Source: Klebsiella pneumoniae
Lineage (GTDB): Bacteria > Myxococcota_A > UBA796 > SXON01
Length of the DNA: 64,000 nucleotides
Assembly (NCBI GenBank): GCA_945861635.1
Contig: CAMAWH010000005.1
Location: 62,001-126,000, forward strand
Direction: 5' to 3'
The position numbers and the translations under genes are program-made. Of the stretch, positions 58,771-64,000 are shown piece by piece; position 1 is the stretch's first letter, and every line of letters starts with the position of its first letter. Under the pieces are notes generated by a model. The model searched no databases. It was not told where the DNA came from and saw nothing but the letters and a program-made list of their open reading frames with translations.

Positions 58771-61404
58771 ATGATTCGCAGCGTTTCCATGGTAGTAGCG
58801 TTGGTCCTTCTCGCCGCCTGTGCGCCTACCGAAGCCGACAAGAAAGCGGACGCGGATGCGGTCGACGGGGAAGCGTGCGTGGACAACCCCGCCGCGTGTG
58901 ACGAGGACAACGACGGATTCAAGCCGAGTGAAGGTGACTGTGACGACGGTGATGCCTCCGTAAACCCCGGCGAACAAGAGATTTGTGACGGTCTCGACAA
59001 CAACTGTGACGAAGAGATCGATGAGAATGTCACCGTGGCCTACTACAAGGACTTCGATCAGGACGGCTTCGGGAACCCGGACGACGTGCAGCGCGGGTGC
59101 GAGCAACCCATCGGCTACACCGGCAACGACGAGGATTGCGACGACGCTGAAGTACGCGCATACCCCGGGAATGTCGAAGTTTGCGACACAATCGACAACG
59201 ACTGTGACGGGGACGTGGATGAGGACGTTGCCAACACGTACTACTCGGACGCCGACGCCGACGGCTATGGCGACCCCGATTCTGGTGTCGTGTCCTGCGA
59301 AAAGCCGGACGGCTGGACGACGGATGCCACCGATTGCGACGACTCGAGCCCCAAGTCGTACCCCGGAAACGCGGAGATCTGTGACGAGATTGACAACGAC
59401 TGCAACGGACTCGTCGATGAGGGCGTGACGACGACGTACTGGGCGGACGTCGACGAAGACGGCTATGGCGACATCATCCTGTCGCAAGAAGCATGCTCGA
59501 TTCCTACGGGTTATATCGGCAATTCCGATGATTGTGACGACACGCTTGCTTCGGTGTATCCAGGCGCGCAGGAATTCTGCAACAGTCGCGACGACGACTG
59601 CGATGCGACGGTCGATGAGGACGACGCCGTAGACGCCACGACGTGGTATGCCGACGCGGACGTCGACACGTTCGGTGACCCGGCCGTCACCTACCTTTCG
59701 TGTACCGTGCCCGCTGGATATGTGGCGGATAATCTCGATTGTGACGACACCCGTGCGGCATCCAATCCCGCCGCCATCGAGTATTGCAACGGCTACGACG
59801 ACGACTGTGACGAAATCGTGGACGAAGACTCCTCCGCGGACGCCTCGACTTGGTACCTCGACGCCGACGCCGATGGATTCGGAAATGTGTCCGTGGCCGA
59901 CGTGGAGTGCAGCGTGCCGAGCGGGTATGTCGCGGACGCCACCGATTGCGATGACGGCGACGCCACCAGCTTCCCTGGCGGAATCGAAGTCTGCGACGGC
60001 GCCGATAACGACTGCAACGGCAGCGTTGACGACAGCCCGACGGACGGAACCACGTACTACGCCGATAAGGACGTCGATGGCTTCGGCGATCCGACGGATA
60101 CGACATCGGAGTGCGCCCTGCCGAGCGGGTACGCAATCAACGACTACGACTGCAACGACTACGACGACGCCGAACCGCAGGTGGCGGACGTGTTCCTTGG
60201 AAGTGGGAGTGGCACCGGTTCACTCGCGCGGCCTTACGACCGGATTCAGGACGCAATCGACGAGGCGTTTGAGTGCGTCGTGGTCTACTCCGGAACGTAC
60301 AATGAGCAGATCGACCTGGGCGGCAAGTCGCTGGACGTGTGGGGCATCGAAGGCTCCGACGTCACGGAGATCGACGCCGCGCTGCCGACGTGCACGTACG
60401 CCAACCCGACGGCGTGTGGAGCCACAGTCGTCATGGCGTCCAACTCCGGAGCGGCCCCGTTCCTGCACGGCTTCACGGTCACGGGCGGTTCCGGATATCA
60501 GACATCGAGCACAACCTCGACGACGTGCGCAGATTCGTCGGCCTCGCACTCGGGCTCGAGCACGTGTACGGTCACGACGTACAACTATTGCGGCGGTGGG
60601 CTGTACGCGTACGGTGACGACCCGGTGCTGGAAGACGTGAGCATCGAAACGAATCTATTGCCCATTTTCGATCAGGTGAGTGTCGGCAGCTTCGAGCAAT
60701 ACTGGCTCTACAGTGAGGGCGGCGGTATCTGCGCGCTCGACGCGAACGTGACAATGTCGAACGTCAGAATCTCCGGAAACTTCGCCGACCAGGGCGGCGG
60801 ACTGTACATTTCGGCCGGTTCAACGATTGAAATCGACGCAGGGAATGTCTCAGAAAACGATGCAAGTGACGGCGGCGGCATCAACATTTCCAACGGGTCG
60901 GCGGTCGTGACGAACGCCATCATCGCATGCAACACCGCCGACACCGACGGCGGTGGTTTGTACATGGAGAGTTCCGGGACGGCCGACCTCGACAACACGT
61001 CGCTGTACAGCAACGTGTCGGACACCAGCGGTCCGAGCCGAGGAGCGGATGCGTGGATCGGAGCCTCTACGACGTTCACGCTGATGAATTCCATCGTCGA
61101 AAACGACATCGCAACCGCGCTCCTGTACGCCGCAGGAACGGGCACATCGACCTACAACAACGTGGTCAACGACTCGGGGAGTGGTTCGACGTATTCGGGC
61201 AGCATCGTGGCCGGCACGGGAGACGTCAGCGGCACCGGCAACTTCACCCGGGCGCTTTGCGACGGGAACGCCGCCAACGACGACTACTCCTTGACCGGCG
61301 CATCCGTGGCCATCAACGCGGGCAATCCGGACCCGTACTACAATGACGTCGATGGCACTCGCAATGACATGGGTGCATACGGCGGCGCCGGAGGCAGCTG
61401 GTAA
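58771..61404 (+). CDS. MopE-repeat lipoprotein with beta-helix domain (second paralogue)
   Basis: Lipoprotein of 877 aa with leader ending VLLAACAP. Its architecture matches the gene before it: an acidic Cys-containing N-terminus, six MopE-type repeats instead of nine (about residues 38-470), then the same beta-helix. Paralogous segments include GVFSGTYNEQIDL/YPGTYRESVDM-type turns, CTYANPTAC/CTYVNATAC, TVTTYNYCGGGLY/TVTTYDYCGGGIY and the end GAYGGAGGSW. Close similarity of the C-terminal halves implies tandem gene duplication followed by change in repeat number. The ATG at 58771 has CCGGAG 10 bases upstream. Confidence 0.85.
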   Translation: MIRSVSMVVALVLLAACAPTEADKKADADAVDGEACVDNPAACDEDNDGFKPSEGDCDDGDASVNPGEQEICDGLDNNCDEEIDENVTVAYYKDFDQDGFGNPDDVQRGCEQPIGYTGNDEDCDDAEVRAYPGNVEVCDTIDNDCDGDVDEDVANTYYSDADADGYGDPDSGVVSCEKPDGWTTDATDCDDSSPKSYPGNAEICDEIDNDCNGLVDEGVTTTYWADVDEDGYGDIILSQEACSIPTGYIGNSDDCDDTLASVYPGAQEFCNSRDDDCDATVDEDDAVDATTWYADADVDTFGDPAVTYLSCTVPAGYVADNLDCDDTRAASNPAAIEYCNGYDDDCDEIVDEDSSADASTWYLDADADGFGNVSVADVECSVPSGYVADATDCDDGDATSFPGGIEVCDGADNDCNGSVDDSPTDGTTYYADKDVDGFGDPTDTTSECALPSGYAINDYDCNDYDDAEPQVADVFLGSGSGTGSLARPYDRIQDAIDEAFECVVVYSGTYNEQIDLGGKSLDVWGIEGSDVTEIDAALPTCTYANPTACGATVVMASNSGAAPFLHGFTVTGGSGYQTSSTTSTTCADSSASHSGSSTCTVTTYNYCGGGLYAYGDDPVLEDVSIETNLLPIFDQVSVGSFEQYWLYSEGGGICALDANVTMSNVRISGNFADQGGGLYISAGSTIEIDAGNVSENDASDGGGINISNGSAVVTNAIIACNTADTDGGGLYMESSGTADLDNTSLYSNVSDTSGPSRGADAWIGASTTFTLMNSIVENDIATALLYAAGTGTSTYNNVVNDSGSGSTYSGSIVAGTGDVSGTGNFTRALCDGNAANDDYSLTGASVAINAGNPDPYYNDVDGTRNDMGAYGGAGGSW
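58885..60180 (+). repeat. Array of MopE-type repeats, second paralogue (coding)
   Basis: Six units of roughly 200 bp encoding EICDGLDNNCDE, EVCDTIDNDCDG, EICDEIDNDCNG, EFCNSRDDDCDA, EYCNGYDDDCDE and EVCDGADNDCNG, each with a DADADGFGD-type acidic loop. Confidence 0.8.
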
Positions 61405-61439
61405 GGCCATACGGCAGCGACGCACCCGGCGTCAGCCGT

Positions 61440-64000
61440 CTACCACTCTGTTCCGCCTGCCATGACGATCGGCGGCAGCGCGCCCGACGAACTGATCCCC
61501 GTGCGATCCGTGGACGAATAGCCTGCGGCAGAACCCCAATATACGTACGAGGTCGCCGCGTAGCTGCTCCCGTTGTAATAGTCGGAAAATGCGATCTCCG
61601 GGTAGCCGTCACCGTCGAGATCGCCCACCGACGCCGCCACCGCCCCAACCGTGGCCAGCAGTGTTCGATCGCTCGACGAATAGCCCGTGGCCGAACCCCA
61701 ATAGACGGAGGAATTGGTGGACCAGGCGCTGCCGTCATACTGTCGCGCCAGAACAAGGTCGGGCCAACCGTCACTGTCAAGGTCACCCACTGCCGGTTCC
61801 CGGATGCCGCGCGTCGTCACAATCGAGTCGTAGACGCTAGACGACATGCCAAGGGAGCTGCCCCAGTAGATGATGCTGTTCGCCGTGGTCGTCCATGCGC
61901 CACCGAAGTACCCGCCGAACACGACGTCGTCGAACCCGTCGAGATCGAGGTCCGCAACCGCCGCGCCGAGCGTCCCGGCAGTGGGGAGCGCCGTACGATA
62001 AGCGGCCGAGTAGCCGGCAGCCGAACCGTAGTAGACGTAGCTATTTACGGTGTAGTAGGTGCCATCTGTGTAGTTCGAAAACACGATGTCCTTCCACCCA
62101 TCGCCGTTGACATCCCCCACGTCGGTGTCTCGGCACCCGATGGTTCCGAGGTCCGTTCGGTCCGTCGTCGCAAAGCCAGCGGAGGAGCCCCAATACAGGT
62201 ACGAACTGGTCGTCGTCGTGGAGCCGCTGTAGTAGTTGCAGTACAGCAGGTCATCGTAGCCATCCTCATCGAAGTCGTCGGTAAGGACGGTCAGGGCGCC
62301 GAGCGTTGGCAGCGACGTGCGGTCGGACGTGGACCAGCCGGACGCCGATCCCCAATACACATACGAATTCACCACGTACGTCGAGTCGTTGTGGTGATTC
62401 GCGAATGCGATGTCATTGTAGCCGTCGTTGTCGAAGTCGTTCACGACGGCGGACAGCGCCCCGACCGTCGGGAGGGAAAGGCGATCAGTTGCGGAAAATC
62501 CTGACGATGAACCCCAATAGACGTAGGAGTTGATTTGACGCGTCGTACCGTTGTAGTAGTTCGCGAGCAGGATGTCGGGGTAGCCGTCGTTATCGATATC
62601 CGACACGTCCGCGTCGTACGTCCCGTAGGTTGCCAGACTGGTTCGGCTCGTCGATGAAAATGTAGTTCCATTGCCTGCAAACAAATAGCTGTCCGTCGAA
62701 TAATCGCCGTCGTAGTGGTTGCCGACGACCAGGTCCGGCCAGCCATCACACGTTGGATCGGTGCAGACATCCACGCCGTCGCAGTCGGTATCGATGCCAT
62801 CCCCGGGAAGTTCCGTGTTGTGGGAGTCGGGATAGGCCAGCGCCTGACCGTCCGCGCAGTCCGTCGCATCCGCGACGTAGCCGGCGGGCGGGCTATCGCA
62901 GGCCGGCGTCGTCGTCGCGGCGTCGCCGTAGCCGTCGGCGTCGGCGTCGCGATACCAAACTTCAGCGTCGGCGGACGTCGTTTCGTCCACCACGCCATCG
63001 CAATTGTTGTCGATCGCGTCGCAGACTTCCGTCGCGCCCGGATTGATCGGCGAGCTTCGGTCGTTGCAATCTGCGCCGACCGAGGCGTAGCCGAAGGGCA
63101 CGGTGCACGCCTCGACCGTCGCCGGGTCGAAGCCGTACCCGTCAGAATCGGCATCGAAATACCAGGTCAGGGCATCGACGCTCGTGTCCGGGTCAACGAC
63201 GCCGTCACAATCATCGTCGCCCCCGTTGCACACCTCATCGACGGAAGGATTCACCAAAACCGTCGTGTCATCGCAATCGTTGTCATCTGCGATAAACCCC
63301 GTCGGAGCTGAACAGGCTGCCACCACCACCAGCGCATCGCCGTAGCCGTCGTTGTCGACGTCGGCGTACCATTGCGCGGCGTCGACGCTGCTGTCCGGGT
63401 CGATGTCCGCGTCACAGTCGTCGTCAACGCCATTGCAGACTTCGTCCGCCAAGGAATTCACATCGGCGTCCCCGTCGTCGCAATCCGTGGCGTCCGCGAG
63501 CGACCCGGCGGGAGCGTCGCAAGCAACGCCCGACGCGCCCGCGTCGCCAAAGCCGTCCTCGTCTGCGTCGACGTACCACGTAGAGGCGTCCGAACTCGTG
63601 GCTGGATCGACCACGCCGTCGCAGTCATCATCGACGTCGTTACACCACTCTATTGCTCCCGGAAACACGCTGGCGGCGGCGTCGTCGCAGTCGGTCCCGT
63701 CCACCCCGTAGGAGGCCCGAGCAACGCAGGAAACCAAGCTCACCTCGGGATCGCCGAAGCCGTCTCCGTCCGTGTCGGCGTACCACGCGCCTGCATCCAC
63801 GCTGCTATCGGGGTCAATCACGCCATCGCAGTCGTCATCGGCTGCGTTGCAAATCTCAGGAGCACCAGGGTGCACCACCGCATTTCCGTCATCGCAGTCC
63901 GACGCATCGGCGACAAATCCTGGCGGGGCCGCACACGCGATCGTCGTGACGACCGAATCGCCATACGTGTCCCCGTCCAGGTCCGCATACCAGATCAACG
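61440..64000 (-). CDS. MopE-repeat and FG-GAP/VCBS-repeat surface protein, N-terminus beyond the window
   Basis: At least 853 residues read on the minus strand from the right window edge to the stop at 61440. The visible N-terminal part has five MopE-type repeats (EICNAADDDCDG, EWCNDVDDDCDG, EVCNGVDDDCDA and similar). It is followed by about eight FG-GAP/VCBS-like repeats of ~60 aa with the pattern VxDxDxDGxxDxxxxxY and a YWGSxxGxSxxxRTxLxTxG link, which should form a seven- or eight-bladed propeller. It ends MAGGTEW with no sorting tail. Convergent with the second MopE-like gene, 35 bp apart. The true start and signal peptide are outside the window. Confidence 0.85.
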   Translation of the reverse strand, partial: LIWYADLDGDTYGDSVVTTIACAAPPGFVADASDCDDGNAVVHPGAPEICNAADDDCDGVIDPDSSVDAGAWYADTDGDGFGDPEVSLVSCVARASYGVDGTDCDDAAASVFPGAIEWCNDVDDDCDGVVDPATSSDASTWYVDADEDGFGDAGASGVACDAPAGSLADATDCDDGDADVNSLADEVCNGVDDDCDADIDPDSSVDAAQWYADVDNDGYGDALVVVAACSAPTGFIADDNDCDDTTVLVNPSVDEVCNGGDDDCDGVVDPDTSVDALTWYFDADSDGYGFDPATVEACTVPFGYASVGADCNDRSSPINPGATEVCDAIDNNCDGVVDETTSADAEVWYRDADADGYGDAATTTPACDSPPAGYVADATDCADGQALAYPDSHNTELPGDGIDTDCDGVDVCTDPTCDGWPDLVVGNHYDGDYSTDSYLFAGNGTTFSSTSRTSLATYGTYDADVSDIDNDGYPDILLANYYNGTTRQINSYVYWGSSSGFSATDRLSLPTVGALSAVVNDFDNDGYNDIAFANHHNDSTYVVNSYVYWGSASGWSTSDRTSLPTLGALTVLTDDFDEDGYDDLLYCNYYSGSTTTTSSYLYWGSSAGFATTDRTDLGTIGCRDTDVGDVNGDGWKDIVFSNYTDGTYYTVNSYVYYGSAAGYSAAYRTALPTAGTLGAAVADLDLDGFDDVVFGGYFGGAWTTTANSIIYWGSSLGMSSSVYDSIVTTRGIREPAVGDLDSDGWPDLVLARQYDGSAWSTNSSVYWGSATGYSSSDRTLLATVGAVAASVGDLDGDGYPEIAFSDYYNGSSYAATSYVYWGSAAGYSSTDRTGISSSGALPPIVMAGGTEW
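61470..62750 (-). repeat. FG-GAP/VCBS-like repeat array (coding)
   Basis: About eight units of roughly 180 bp, each encoding YWGS, an RT/SL linker and a DxDxDGxxD calcium-type loop. The recurring CCCCAATA (minus strand TATTGGGG, Tyr-Trp-Gly) is easily seen at each unit. Confidence 0.8.

Noticed and set aside
58681..59487. 268-codon minus-strand frame opposite the second MopE-like gene
   Set aside because: Shadow of the MopE repeats, with the same Val-rich composition as the other antisense frames there.
1..64000. tRNA, rRNA, CRISPR, insertion sequences and phage genes
   Set aside because: None was recognised on either strand; intergenic space is very limited, and no transposase, integrase or regularly spaced non-coding repeat was seen.

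Overview
The window is 64 kb of GC-rich, very gene-dense bacterial chromosome. Gene content points to a Gram-negative of the Myxococcota / former Deltaproteobacteria type. The pointers are an AgmX/PglI-type gliding-motility homologue, a GldA/GldF/GldG/DUF4340 ABC system, MopE-type 'putative metal-binding motif' lipoproteins, a PATAN (DUF4388) regulator, HD-GYP-like and HEAT proteins, and a complete type IV pilus alignment complex. I cannot name a genus. I found no tRNA, rRNA, insertion sequence, prophage or CRISPR array. Genes are packed into long operons in which most junctions are 4-base NTGA stop/start overlaps.

Layout. 1-4 kb (minus): the N-terminal part of secA, an M23 peptidase and a PP2C phosphatase. 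4-12.8 kb (minus): one long operon read from 12802 down to 4028: ABC ATPase, permease, GldG-like, DUF4340, a tetrahaem cytochrome/metallophosphatase lipoprotein, a degenerate CPBP protein, tsaD, rsmA. 12.8-22.5 kb: a SurA_N-like/GNAT pair (+), an AgmX-like protein, a peroxiredoxin-like/rhodanese fusion and a PATAN pseudo-receiver (-), then HEAT, HD-GYP-like, larE and an intact CPBP protease (+). 22.5-35.4 kb (minus): one ~13 kb operon, pilM-N-O-P-Q-aroK-aroB-lipoprotein-lipoprotein-TPR-aroQ-accB-accC-TPR. It joins pilus assembly to shikimate and fatty-acid synthesis. 35.5-38.3 kb (+): an orphan membrane/TPR protein. 38.3-46.5 kb (minus): a sigma-54 regulator, a TPR lipoprotein, the minor pilins and pilY1. 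46.6-54.8 kb (+): two glycosyltransferases around a YbjN-like protein, then a TPR protein, tolQ-tolR-tolA-tolB and a Ppx/GppA phosphatase. 55-64 kb: two tandem paralogous MopE-repeat lipoproteins (+) facing a third MopE-repeat/FG-GAP protein (-) that runs off the window.

Most notable observation. The cytochrome/metallophosphatase reading frame at 8067-6607 is interrupted by one in-frame TGA (7960-7962). It lies exactly where I expect the second Cys of the family's EPCGC motif. From 13 bases downstream the mRNA can form a 6-bp hairpin with a GGUCU loop, placed as in the classical E. coli fdhF SECIS. I read this as a likely selenocysteine codon, so a candidate selenoprotein of a family I do not recall as one, rather than two broken ORFs. 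Other unusual features are catalytically degenerate proteins (CPBP protease, receiver, HD-GYP, peroxiredoxin), extremely short uncharged lipoprotein signal peptides, a 21-bp in-frame duplication in the aroK lid, and an unknown lipoprotein pair inside the pilus/aro/acc operon.
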